Notes under the pieces: generated by a model | The model's database searches: none | Seen by the model: only the letters and a program-made list of their open reading frames with translations | What the model was told of the DNA's origin: nothing | Assembly: GCF_010093535.1 (NCBI RefSeq) | Contig: NW_022985172.1 | Location: forward strand, 121,083 to 185,082 | DNA: 64,000 nucleotides | Direction of reading: 5' to 3' | Source of the DNA: Lindgomyces ingoldianus | Taxonomy: Eukaryota > Ascomycota > Dothideomycetes > Pleosporales > Lindgomycetaceae | Position numbers and translations under genes: made by a program | In this document: piece after piece, positions 11,847-24,412 of the stretch | Layout: each line of letters opens with the position of its first letter | Position numbering within the stretch: the stretch's first letter is position 1

Positions 11847-14800
11847 CTAATTAGTAGTTAATTTAATTAACTATAAATTAGCAAGAGTAATAATAAAGTA
11901 CTTATACTTTATAAGATACTTTATTTTATTACTTATTTTTTAAAAAAAGTAATAATAAAGCACTTACGCTTTATAAGGTACTTTATTTAGTTACCTATTT
12001 TTTAGAATAGCAGATTAATTTTTTACATTATACAGCAAGCTCTGCTACTGTATAAAGTAAAGAGGAGATAGTGTAAGACGCACACTAAAGCTACTAAAGC
12101 TGCATAACCTAGTAGCTAGACAATAGTAGATTAATCCTTTATATTATACAGCAAGCTCTGCTACTGTACAAAGTAAGAAGGAAATAGTGCAAGGCGCACA
12201 CTAAAGCTATTAAAGCTGCACAACCTAGCAGCTAGACAATAGCAGTACCTGCGTAATCTACTAGAAAAGTAATTAACTATACTATTATAATAAAATTCTA
12301 CTAGCAACTAATAACTTTATGCAATAATAGAAAAAATAAAGAATAATTTTTATTATATAAATAACTTATAAAGAACATAAAGATATTAGAGGCAACACTA
12401 TAAAATAAGACTAGCCTAGAGTACTAGAATAACAAGATTAACATGTTAGAAGCTTTAATAAGCTTATAAACTTAATTATACATAAGTTACATAATTACTA
12501 ATTTATATATAATAACTTAAAAGGGCGCTACTTTTCTAAGTTTATATATAAAGGATTTTAAAAAATAGACACTATAAGACTTCTTAGCACTTAGCTACAC
12601 ATTTAAAAGGGAGCTTATATAAGTGCTAAAGAATAAAAAAATTACACTATAGCTAAGCACTAAAAGTACTTAAGCCTAGAAGCTATATAATATAGTATAA
12701 AAAAAAGTAATTACACTAAAAAGCTTTATATATAACTTTTATTACTATATAAGGCTCTACATAGAAGCAGACTAAACATAATGCTGCTATTAACACTAAA
12801 TGTACTAGCATTACCTGCTTCTACACTTTAGCTAGTACTACACTAATTACTATATAAACAATACATGCTACCCTACCTAACGCCTGCTCTACACCCTTAA
12901 TTGTACACACCACTGCCTGCAGTAGTGTATGCACTACTAATACTACCTGCATAATTTATACTACATTATAACTTATATAAACTTCTACTTTAAAAAGAAA
13001 CTGCTAAAGAAAAACTTTTAGTAGATAAAATTATATAATTTTAAAAAGTATTAAAAAAAATAATAACTATATAAGTTAACTATATAGCATTTTTATAAAT
13101 AAAATAAAATTTTTTATTAATTTATGTTAATAGCTAGATATCTAAAAAACTTAGTACATAGACATCTTTCTAGATATCTTAAAAAGTTAGGTAAATATAT
13201 ACTATATATATAACATAGGCCTTAGACATAACTAGAAGTATTTATATAATACTTTAAGTAGTTACTTTAATACTAATGTAAACTATAGCTAGTACTAGAC
13301 AGACTAGATAATAATAACTTTTACATAATACTAATAAAAAAACTTTAATAAAACTTTATATAAAGTTTTTAAAATAATAATTAATAAGCTTATGCTTACA
13401 TAAAGAGCACTAAAAATAAATTTTTAGAAAGATGTTTTACTACACACTACTATTATATAAGCTTGTTAAGAATAACTAGAACTAGAACATGCTATGTTTA
13501 CTATTAAGCCTTTATATAAAGCTCTATTTAGTAACTTATAAGCATTACTCTAAGTTACTATAGACTAAAAAGTAAACTAATACTTTTAGAAACTACCTAA
13601 TGCATACTACATAGACTACTAATATAACTCTGCATAATAAAAGTCTACATAATAAGAAGAAAGCTTCTTTCTGTGTAGAAAAAAATAATGTAGAAGATTT
13701 TTATCTAGGTTTAGGCTATAATCTAGAGACAACTATACATAGATAAAAAAGTGCTTTGTCTGCTATAAGAAAGAATATTAGTTATTAAACTACTCTTATA
13801 ATAACTATACATAAGTAAAGAACTAGTATGTTACCTTATATAAAGATTTTTATACTAAAACTTTATTATATAAAGCTATTACCTTATACATCTAAAACTT
13901 TAAAAGTTACTTTAAAGAAAAGAATAATTTGCATAATGTAAAAAAAATAAAATAAAAAAGTAAAAATACTAAAAAAGCTGTTAACTACTTTACTTTTGCT
14001 ACCTATTTACACTATGCAACAGAAGAGGACATCTATAGCATTAAACCTAAAAAAATATGCTAAGTAGTTTATTCTTAATAACTAATACTATATAGTATAC
14101 TAAAGTAAACTATAAGACATAGGTGTAGTAAAGATCTTTACTATTAGTAAGTTCTAACTTAAAGTGTATATATAAAAAAACTTATGTATAGAAATTAATT
14201 AGACACTTAGCTAAACAAATATTAGCTTTAAAAGCTAGACACTAAAGGGATTAATTAGTACTATATAAATCTAAAACTTAATTAGTCTAGTTATATACTA
14301 TATTTTAAAGACTTTAATACTATTTCTGCTATTACTAGTAAATGCTAACTAACTTAGGGCATACTTTAATAATGTTTTAAATGTTATTATATATAAAGAT
14401 AAAACTACTATACTTATTATATAAAAATAAAGACACTTTTTTTAATATTAGTAAGAAAGAATTAATATTCTTCTTTACTATATTAGAACTTTACTGCTTT
14501 TACTACTAATTTAGACACCTCTGCATAGAGAAACTCTAGAAGATGCTAACTAGCGCTAGCTACAACATTAATGCTGTAGTGCTAGAAGAGATTAAGAAGT
14601 TCTGCTACCTCTACTAATTATATAACTAGGCCTTATAAAAATTTAAGTTTATAATTAAAAATAATACCTACTTTAACTATAAAGTTGTTATTAATGTTAT
14701 ATAAATTAATAATAAAAATGTTTTATATATTATTAATGTAGACATATTATTTTAGGCTGCTACATTCCTAAAATCTATGTCTACACAAGATACCTAGGAT

Positions 14801-15460
14801 GCACTATGCAAATGCTAGATTAACACCTATTAAGAACTCTTAGACTATATTATGCATAACTCTAGTATAAACTTTGCTTTAAAGAATTTTTAAGCTTATA
14901 TAAAAATTATAGGAGCTATATGTAGGCAGATGCCTATAAAAGTATATTAGGCAGTTAGAAAGGTTAAGCGCGCACATGCACCTCTCTAGTAAGCGTTTAA
15001 CATTTTAAGGACTAAGCTAGGTAACTGTACAAATAATAAGGCTATTCTGCAGATAGCAGTTAAGGCTCTAAACAACATAGCTAGCCTGCACAGTCTAGTA
15101 CCTACACTGCTAGTCTTTAGGGCATACCTAAGAATTAACTTAGACTTTTTACTATTACTAAACATTATTACATAAGTAAGCGCTATATAAAAGATAATAA
15201 AGATACTTTAAAAAGACTATGTAAAAGTAAACATTAATTATGTAATTAACACTTATAATAGCTTTATAACATATAAAGTTCTTAACTTTCTCTTTAGCTT
15301 AGAGATTATAGCATAAAGAGAGAAGAAAAGCTAGACTAGCCTATATAAGATTAAGAGTATTAAAGGAAAAGATGTTATTATTAAAAAAAAGAATAGCCTA
15401 CTAAAGCTTTAATGTACACAGATTAAACTATACTATAAAAAAAAAAAGACAACTTATCTA
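11847..15460 (+). pseudogene. Copia element 2, gag to integrase remnant
   Basis: This is the interior just after the 5' LTR. Near 11,880-12,240 are two imperfect repeats (about 110 bp each) around AGCAAGCTCTGCTACTGTA. The end of the integrase region is recognisable at about 14,890-15,180, with blocks like AICRQMPIK and KALNNIASLHSLVPTLLVF, followed by the linker to RT. Inverted element 3 (28,213-40,230) matches it up to about 14,845. No frame longer than about 70 codons survives. Confidence 0.7.
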
Positions 15461-16149
15461 ACATACTATAACAGTTTATAAATAAATGCATAAGCAGAGC
15501 TTATTTTAAGTCACTTATTAAACTCTTTCTAGAGAAGAAGACTGCATTAGAAGAAGCCTATAGAAGAAGACTATAAGCAAAGCAGATAATAAAAGGTAGT
15601 CTACAGACTAAAACCTATAAACTATATTCCTATAAATTCTATGCAAAGACCTATATACCTATAAATGCTATGCAAGAGAACACCTTTTAGTAGGTCTGTC
15701 TACGCAAGTACTTATTAGCAAAGTTAAAGTACTAGCTAAAATCCTAAGTAATGCAAATAACAAGCTGCACATCTTAAGCCTAGATAGTAATGCGCTTGCT
15801 ATAGATAGCAGCTAGCTAAGTGCTTATAAATTAATAAGTCTAATACCTTATCTAATACTAATACATTAGCACTCACATTCTATTAAAGTTATAATAAAGG
15901 ACTTAGTAGTTATTTGTAATGCATAAAGTGCTTACTTACTCTAGCAGAGAGGTTTATTATTAGTTTAAGCTACATCCTAGGCAACCTCCTAAATAAGACA
16001 GCAGAAGAGAGTAATTATAAAGAAGAACTTAGTATTATGTTGTTTAGACTAATAGAACTTAATCTGCTAAAGAAGTGCAACTATTTACAGTTAGTAATAA
16101 GTATTAGATAGTAGAAATAAAATTTAATAAACTCTTATTCTTCTTAAGC

Positions 16150-18640
16150 TTCTAGCCTTTACTAGTTCTCTTCTAAGCTAAAACCTAAATGCTAGTCTTC
16201 TTGTATGTAACACGCTCTAAGGGCAGCAAATTAGCACACCTTAGACATAAACCCTTTAAAACTGTAGGCTTCTTAGAAGGGCGTTTGCCTTTGTTAGGCC
16301 TAGGAACAGGAGCTTTGCAGAGAGCTTTAGTAGCAATAGCCTTCTTTCTAGAGAGAGCTACAATGCATTAGCAGTGTCTATTACTATGTCTAACACTATA
16401 ATTATACTCTTCCTAGTGGCATTAACATAAACAGGTTAAGAGCAAGACATTTTTAACAAAGTAAATATTATAATAAAGTAAAAAAGCTGTGCAACACATT
16501 GCTAAGCTATAATATTAGCATAAAAACAGCTTTAGAAGTAAATAAAGGCTTATAAAAAGTGTAATAGAGTAGTAGAGCAATTACGCAGTAGGTTATATTA
16601 AGAGTGTAGGTAAAAAAGTCTTAAAAGTTAAACAGTAAACCTTTAAGCTATACTTTTACTTTTATAAACTTACTTAGATTTTTACTACTACTTTTACCCT
16701 CCTACTGCATTTTTATTATAGCAGATAATTACATAAACTTTTACATAACTAACTCTTATAATCTGTGTGTAGAATACTCTTAAACTAGTATATAAAGTAG
16801 TATTAGACGTAGTATTAGACGCATTATAGTAGAATAAGTAGAAGTAACATTTTTAAAAGAAATATAATTTTTTTAAATAGCTTACTGCTGCTTTGCCTGT
16901 TACCTTAGCAACAGCCTACATAGTACAGATGCTGCCTAAATAATGTAATTACTTTTATTTACTTTAAAAATTTAGTTTCTTAAGCCTTTATTATAACCTT
17001 AATTTTACAACCTTAACTATACTACTATAAACTTTGTTTATTAGTTTTACGTAACACTATTTAAACCCTTACTAAGCTATCTATTACCTATTTATTACTA
17101 CCACGCAACTATAGCAAAGTGTAAAAAAAGCCTATTAAAATACTTAATAAATGCTTTTACTATAAGAAATCTTAAGAGACAAACTTAGCTTACTAGAGAA
17201 AATGCCTAACGCAACCTAGACTGTATTACAACTAATATATACTATTTTAAATTCTAGAGTAATAAGTTCTGCCTAGCAGTTTAGCATCTTCTAGATACTA
17301 AATATAATGTTTATAAAAAGTCTAAACTAGAGTTGCAACTATGCATTTAGTCTAAGAATGTAGCAACAGCACTTTAGTAAGTTAATATAGTATTAGACAG
17401 GTATTAGACAGCAGCTAATATGTTATAGATTTAAGAAAGGCAAACACTATAGCTAGAAAGCAATTGCGCGCAGTGCAGACCCTAGCAAATTTAGCAATAA
17501 ATATGCATTCTTTATCTAGTAAACTAGGCTCTTTAACCTACTAAAAGAGTTTATGCCTCCTTAACACTGCTAACTAGACAAGAAATCTATAGATACAGGA
17601 CCTATAGATGTTAATAGCTTTAAGCCTATAAACAATCTTAGTCTACAAGCTAGAGCACTAATGCAAGCTAAAGTGCTAATAATAGATGTAAAAGTAGCAG
17701 ATAAACTTTGCTAGTAGAGATATATTAAAGCTATACTAGTAGATGCAGTTGCTAGTGCAGATAAAAAAATAAGTTTTCTTAAAATGTATAACTTTAGCGT
17801 GTATGTCTTACATATAAGTAATACTATCTTTTGTGTAAGTACATTCTAGCTGCTACACTTAATACCTGTCTAATACCTCACAGCGCTACCTAAACTAGAT
17901 GTGTCTAGGCTTTTCTAGGTATCTACTGTACATTGCTAACAATGTTTAAGACTGCTAGTGCTAAGTAAGTTCTTAGAAAAGTCTTTAACTACATAACTAA
18001 TAAGTGTAGTCTACATTTATTAAGCTAGCATTTAATTTTACCTCTATAGCTTTTTATAAGCTTATTACTATTAATAAGCCCTCTTAACTGCTAATTCCTT
18101 CTTTTAAGCTTCTCTTTTTAAGGGCTAAACAGGCAATTCTAACAGTATTATATGTTGCATAATTAGGTAGTTACTTTTCTGCTGCTAACATTTAATTAGC
18201 AGCCTAAAATAAAAGCATTAGTCTTTTAAAACTTTATAATAATAAATTTCTTAATAATCTAAAGTAAGTTTAGTATTAGATAAGGTATTAGACACACACT
18301 AATTATAGCATTTAGACATTAGACTTTATTCTAAACCTACTAGTTTAAAACAGAGGATGCAAAATACTTACTAGATACTATTTATGGTAGAGACAGTGTT
18401 ATGCCTGTAGATTTAACCTAGTTTATTAAGATACTTAAGCTAAAAAAGCACTAGTAGTAGGAAGAGAATAACCCTAAGACTTTAAATAAGCTATAATAAC
18501 TTAAATATAAAGTCTATACTTATATCTAACTATTATAATCTTTAATTTATAAACTCTAATTTGTGTTATATCTATTATACTAATAAAAGTAATATATTAT
18601 GCTATAAATTAGTTTATAAATTACTAAGCATACAAACATA
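16150..18640. other. Helitron 3' region, coding relics not identified
   Basis: Between the helicase and the 3' end are stretches that look formerly coding on both strands. At about 16,190-16,375 the minus strand reads a Lys/Pro-rich segment (KKAIATKALCKAPVPRP) followed by CLRCANLLPLE. At 17,580-17,800 the plus strand is open over about 70 codons (KSIDTGPIDVNSFKPINN and onward). I do not recognise either. They could be accessory Helitron genes or captured host fragments. Confidence 0.4.
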
Positions 18641-18699
18641 ATATAATAGTAGAGAAGGTATTAGACAAGGATTAGACAAACAGGTTAAAAATTACAGTT

Positions 18700-20060
18700 T
18701 GCTACTGTAACTAACTGCTGCATTTTTTGCTACATATTTGCATTTTGCCTTTTTATAGTTTCTAAATTACTACCCTTTAAACAATCTAAGAAGAAATGCT
18801 TATTAAACATTAACTTATCTAGTAACTTAACATAAAAAACTATAATGTATATAAGACCTAGTGCATAATCTCTTTTACTACTAATATAAATAACTGCCTT
18901 GTCTAGACTTAAGCCTTGTGACTTGTAGATAGTTATAGCCTACACAGAGCAGATTAGAAACTATGTGCAGGACATAACATTTCCCTAAAAGCAAAACTCT
19001 TAACTAATAAGAAACATAAGAATAACTGCTTTACTATTTACCTAAGTGTACAGCGCTAGCCCTTTGTACCTAGAGACAGCAATAAGAACTGCCTTTAGAG
19101 GCTCCTTACAAGGATCTATAACAGATAAAGGCTATAGGATATTGTCTACTTCCCTAATAGTACTGTTTACAAGACTAACCTCTGTCTATATATTATGCAG
19201 GAGCATAACTTAGCCACCCACACATAACAGGAGAAGGCTGTGCAAGTTGCTACTGTTCTAAGCGTCTACCTTAGCAGCCTAAGGGTGATTATGTTTAGCT
19301 TAGGTAATAACAATAGGTTTACTACAGTCTTTTATACACTACTAGTTTATAGCAGAGACCTTAAAACATTTGCTGCATAGTTAGATAGTAAAGTTAAAGC
19401 TATAACACTTATTAGCTAGAAGTAAAACCTAACATTACTTACTAAATAGCATCTAGTTATTAGCAGTGCTTATGCTATCCTAAAGACGCCTAAGAGCATC
19501 CTAAAACCTAGCCTAGAAGTCCCCCTGCTGCTGTATTACAACATTAAGTATAATTGTCTTATTAAACAAACTATACAGGTGCTAACTGTAGGTCTCTACA
19601 GGGCATTTCTGATTAGTACAATTAAACAGCGGCCGCTAGCTAACTAGGGGTAGTTGCCTAAAATTGCTAGACAATATTATGTTAATGCTACTAAAGTCCT
19701 CCTTAGACTCTAGAAACACCTACACACACCTAGCGTAGATCTAGCTAAGTATACTAAGGCTAACTATAAATTTTTTGTTAATTATAATATATTTAACTTA
19801 TTAAAGTTAGCTTTAAAGCTAGGAGAGACCTACTCCTTATAAAGGTAGAAAAAGTCTGTACTTGTTAATAATTAAAATGCAAAATATAGAGTTAATAGTG
19901 CAACTAGATATAAGATGTGTAGCCACACTAGTAGGCGCGCATTGCATTACAAGGTTGCTAATATTGTATTATAGAGCTAAGTTATTAAGAGCTAAAAATA
20001 TACTATTAATAATAAATGTTTTTCTTGTACTACTAACCTTATCTAAATTAATAAGCAACT
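18700..20060 (-). pseudogene. PIF1-type DNA helicase domain of the Helitron
   Basis: The minus strand shows the Walker A region as VSSTRKTFI (20,011-20,037; family GGTGKT/S), followed by CAPTSVATHLI (about 19,910-19,941), a well-known PIF1/Helitron block. The C-terminal motif TIYKSQGLSLDKAVIYISS (about 18,885-18,945) is followed by a segment matching the ALSRVKSLDGL stretch. The region between keeps the typical spacing and several Helitron blocks around 19,080-19,300. Active enzymes unwind the donor strand during rolling-circle transposition. Walker A Gly changes and many stops show that it is dead. Confidence 0.85.
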
Positions 20061-20299
20061 GCAGTAGTAAACAAAGTTTAAGATATACTGTAAAGTAGTT
20101 TACAACTAGGTTGTATAATAATCTCTGTTTTGCCTAGAGGGTATTAGACATAGTATTAGACGCCCTAGCTCTAGTAACTAGATAGCAGCTTTTTAGCCTA
20201 GACTAATATGTTATTAGATCTAGATTATATAGATTAATATAAGATAAATCTATCTAATCCTTTACCTAATTAAGTAGATAGTTACTAAGGGCATCTAGA

Positions 20300-22320
20300 T
20301 TAACGTCCTCTCTGTCTTCTTCTAGTTAGCGTAGCCTAAGCTTATTAAATAATAAAGTCTTCTTTAGCACTGCATCTTCCTACTTAGGATTATCTAGGTC
20401 CTTCTCTAGGTTAGGTTTACTATAAGCGTTAGTTAGCTTATAGAAACAAATAGTGCAGCAATAATTATAAGCCTTAGTAAATGTTTTATAAGTAACTTTA
20501 TAAACAGCTAATAACTTATTAGCAGTGTAAAAGGGGTAGTGTAAAGTTAACTTAACCTGTAAAAAGTTCTCTAAATTAAAAAAAGGCTTATATTAAAAAA
20601 AAAAGTTTAAAATTTTAGGCTTAGCTCTTAGCCTATGTTTTAACTTTTTAGTAATGTAGTTAAAATAAAGCAGAAAGTCTAGGTAGCAGATATAGTCTAG
20701 AGAGCTATCTTACTCTAGATATTTCTGCATAAGCGTACAGGCTTTTGTAATAGTAAACTTGTTATAGTTCTCTACTCCTGCGTTTTCTAGTAGTCCCTAT
20801 TGCTAAGCTTAATCCTAAAAGAAAAAAAGGAATAGTTGTAGACTAATAAGTTAATAATTAACTATAATAATAGTCTAGCTATAGTAATAAAGAGGTAAGT
20901 AAAATAGCTAATGCATAACCTTCTAAGCACTATAATTCTAAGCGCTAAGCCCCTTGTTTATAAGCTTTGCAGCAAACAAAAGCATAAAATTGCTAGGTCT
21001 AATATGTAGCAAGACCTAAGCTGCTATCTTCTTAAACGTCTATGTCTAAGTCTTACCCTTAGAAGTATACACACCTATGTAATTAACAACCCTAGTAGTA
21101 CTTATGCATACTTATATATTAGTATTAGCGCGCTAACTAAGTGCAAGGGTACATAAATAGGCGTTAAGTTGCATATAGTTCTGTTATGCAAGAAAACGCT
21201 TATAAAGCTTCTCTTTTACATGCGTAAATGTTAGCACCTCTTACACTTTTTAAAAAGTGTTAAATTAGTAGACTTCTTCTTTTATTTTTTTATGTACCTT
21301 TAAATAATAGCTAGTCTAACACTAGTGTAAATAACAGTGTGTTAGGACATTAGACAGCTCCTTAAACATAAATGTTATAGAGCGCTATAAGAGAGACAGT
21401 ACTAAACCCTTATCTACTAACTCCTGCAGCTTAGGTTCTAGATAGATTGCTAAGATGTAACAGCCCTAGTACGCTGCTAAGTGAGCAATAAAAAAGGGTG
21501 TGGCGTTCTCTTCTAGCTTGTTGTTAGGATGAGGTGTGTTACTGCAGTAGTAGAGACTATAACAGTGTGTGCTTTCTTTGCCCTACTACTTATACTAATT
21601 CTACTAATCTATAACATTAAACTTTAGCTTAATTATATGCTTTTTAAAGAGCCTAAAACATTAATTAAAGTAATAAGCTATAATATGTAGGTTATCTTAC
21701 ATAAAGGCAGACGCTAATTATAGATACTGTCGCGTATACTGAGAGCCTTGGCTGGGGCTCAGAGCCTGGGACTGGGGCTCGGAGCCTGGGACTGGGGGCT
21801 CAGAGCCTGGGACGCAGCTCGGGATCTGGAGATATTATGTTCCGAAGCTCAGTGTATATAAGGAGAGCCTTCAGCTCTCTTAGATAGCAGAGTCACTTCA
21901 TCCGATCTTCTGAACAGCTACTGCCAGGCTATTTTATCCTCCACAGATACTATTTAGCATTAGCAGCTTTTTATAGAGGAAACTCTTATATAAAGCGCAG
22001 AAGGTTATGCTAGTGTTAATTAGCAGTAGAGAAGGTAATAAATAATGTAAGATAATAAAGTTGCTAAACCTGCTAAGTTTTAACATATGCACTGTAGGTA
22101 TTAGATAGGTATTAGACACACTATTACTTTAAGGTTTTTCCCTTCTTGCATCTAAAATAACTAAGTACTATAAATTTTAGCTATAAAATAAATAATAAAG
22201 TTAACTATTTATTACTTTTTATCTTCTCTAGTAAATTGCTCTTGTATGTCTTCTACTGTTAACTTCTACCTATTAAAGGCGCACTTAACATAGAATCCTA
22301 CTTTAAACGCAGACTTCTTC
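20300..22320 (-). pseudogene. Helitron Rep-type (Helitron_like_N) domain remnant
   Basis: Minus-strand translation near 22,200-22,290 gives KLTVEDIQEQFTREDK followed by a segment resembling the LLNSIVRYSGSLRGTRPFW block of fungal Helitrons. Near 22,020-22,080 it gives FITFSTAN, an altered copy of the family's FLTFSAADxHW block. The match is at family level, from memory of these motifs; the catalytic Tyr was not located. A solo LTR interrupts the domain at 21,728-21,945, and stops occur throughout. Confidence 0.7.
21728..21945 (+). mobile_element. Solo LTR, 218 bp, with promoter-like TATA and tandem repeats
   Basis: The GC-rich segment starts TGTCGCG, ends CCTCCACA and has TSD GATAC on both sides (21,723-21,727; 21,946-21,950). 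It lies in the Rep domain of the RIP-degraded Helitron, yet shows almost no RIP, so it arrived late. Three to four imperfect units of about 21 bp, based on CTGGGACTGGGGCTCAGAG, span about 21,745-21,816. TGTATATAAGG at about 21,852 looks like the LTR TATA box. Orientation is assigned from that box. Confidence 0.85.
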
Positions 22321-22849
22321 TAAAGAAGCATATTAAATGCTGTAAACTAGAAACATAGGTGTTAAGCAAATCTTCTGTCTTTATAACAAATAAGGTAGCG
22401 CACATAACTAAGAAAATTAATGTTATGTAGTTAGGGCTATACAAATTCTGCCTTACTATATAAAAATAGAGACAGAAACGCAAGGCTAAATAAAAGCTTA
22501 CAACTATTAAATTTAGAGATTAGAGTTTAATAAATAAAACTTATAAAAAGAAACTTTTATGTTATTATTTAATAAATATAGTCCTTTAATGTCTTAAACT
22601 TATAAACATTAGGTGTAAAGTTAGGTATAACTTTATGTTTAGGCTCTTTAACCTTATTAATGTTTATCTCTTTAAATACAGAGCTCCTACTATAGGTGCT
22701 GCTAGCGTCTTTATCTACAGCAGATGTAGCAGTATTAGACAAGGTATTAGCCCCTAGATTATTATCTTTATCTACTACATCTATAAGTAAACTGTTATTA
22801 TTTGTCCTAATAATTAAAAGTTAGTTATTAATGTAATTATTTATTAGTA

Positions 22850-23600
22850 GTAAACTAAAAGCCTTTTTATTAACAGTAACATTAGCGTATCTAGGATAGT
22901 AGGTAATTAAGTAGTTTAGCTACTATCCTATAATAGGTTAACGCACACAGTGCTCCTTTTTAAACTAACAGTTAATTGCACCCTAATTCTCCTCTTTAGT
23001 AGTAGCTAGTTTAAGGATAACAATGTCTAGATTACAAAGAAAGAGTAAAAGGCGTAAGAACACCTTAGCAGTGTTAACAGCAAAGTGGCATATATAGCTC
23101 TAGTACTTATACTGCTGTCTCTAATGCTACCTTATTTCTATATTAACATGTACGCGTGCTAGTAGTTGCTTTTTAGTAGTAGTTAACTTAAAAAAGTTTA
23201 GTAAAGGGCTAAGATTAAAGTTATTTATATTTTTTTAAAGTAAAACAAATTTCTTCTTATGTCTATATTTAAGTAAATTAGTAGCGCACTCTTTATAAGT
23301 ACCTTATTAATTTAATTCTATGTTAAACTACCTTTAATTACAGGTAGTGCATGTATCTAACTTAATATTAAGTAGACCCTTATAAAAGTTATTAATATAG
23401 CCCTTATTAACTTTTAGTATAGCCTAGTCTTTAAGAAATTTAATATTATTAAAATTTATAAGTATAGGCGCAGATAGAAAATTATACACACAGCACTTAG
23501 CGTCTAAGAAGATATCTACATTAATGTCCTTATCTAAACTGTTGCTAAGGTTGTTTTTATTTATACCTGCTCTTTATAACTAAGAGGGTGTAGACTAAAA
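22850..23600 (-). pseudogene. DUF6570-like N-terminal domain of the Helitron protein
   Basis: Minus-strand reading gives LDTCTTCN (about 23,341-23,360), a Cys pair followed by RWFNIEL, then LLARVHVNIEI (about 23,130-23,165) and QQYKYQSYICHF...DIVILK (about 23,000-23,115). This series (zinc-binding Cys pair, ARVHV, QYKYxGHV, LDxxxLxP) is typical of DUF6570 at the N-terminus of fungal Helitron helicases. It lies upstream of the Rep and helicase parts in the right order. Confidence 0.75.
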
Positions 23601-24412
23601 CCTTCTCTATGTTAATAGTAGCTTTTAGGTACATTACGTACTTAAACTAATTAGAGTAAATAGCATAGATAGTATATTAAAGAGGTTACTTAATAGGCTA
23701 GAGATTTTGTATTAAAGAGATTATTAAAGCGTCTATTATGTAAAAATGTTGTAAAGAAGAGAGCTTAATAGGCTAAAGTTTATAGAAAGTAATACATGTA
23801 CTAGTTTTTTATTTATAGTATAAACATTAACTTTACTCTTTAATTAGCAACACTTTTAATATAAAGTCTTTTACTTGCTATTTCTTTTAAACATGTTATT
23901 TGCCTAGTTTAATAGCGTAGAACAATAATAACATAGGGGTACTAGAGAAGATAACAGCAGGATATAGAGTTATAGTCTGTTATTTATAATATATGTAATA
24001 TTAGCAAAAGCGCGCCTCTTAGCTAGTAGTAGAGGTATAGGGCTGCCCTAGGTAGGGCGCTTTCTTGCCTAGATTTGTGTATTACAGGGCGCACATTAAA
24101 CCTTTTATTAAAGGAACGTCCTGTCTCTCTGTAGATCTATAGGGTGATAATAATTATTATAGAGTAGGGGAGGTTTATTAGCGTTAAATAGCAGAGGTAC
24201 TATATTATAGGTTGTAGCAGGAGGTATTAGATAGGTATTAGACAACACGCGTAGCAAGGTTTTAGTTTTTGCGTAGAAAATAATTATCTAAGGATCTACT
24301 GTTTTTATGCTTACGTGAGCCTAAAAAGGCTAAAAGCAGTAATTCTTAGCTGCTAAGCCCTAACTAAAGAAAACTAAAGTCTACAGAAAGGAGCAGAGCA
24401 AGCTCTGCTAAC

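Larger units (their letters stand above)
15461..24412 (-). mobile_element. Helitron (Helentron/Helitron2-like), minus strand, RIP-degraded
   Basis: Boundaries come from comparison with uninterrupted element 3 (about 5,245-5,260): no TSD is evident, as expected for Helitrons. The minus-strand coding order is a DUF6570-like domain with a Cys pair, a Helitron Rep-type domain, then a PIF1-type helicase. At the 5' end (right) TTAGCAGAGCTT (reverse of 24,400-24,411) starts the element and forms a hairpin with AGCAGAGC. An inverted partner (15,491-15,502, 11 of 12 bases) lies about 30 bp inside the 3' end. Such asymmetric inverted repeats are the mark of Helentrons. Net length is about 8.7 kb without the solo LTR. 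The ends are good to a few bases. Confidence 0.85.

Noticed and set aside
19862..20098. Plus-strand frame of 78 codons
   Set aside because: It is the shadow of the minus-strand helicase Walker A region.
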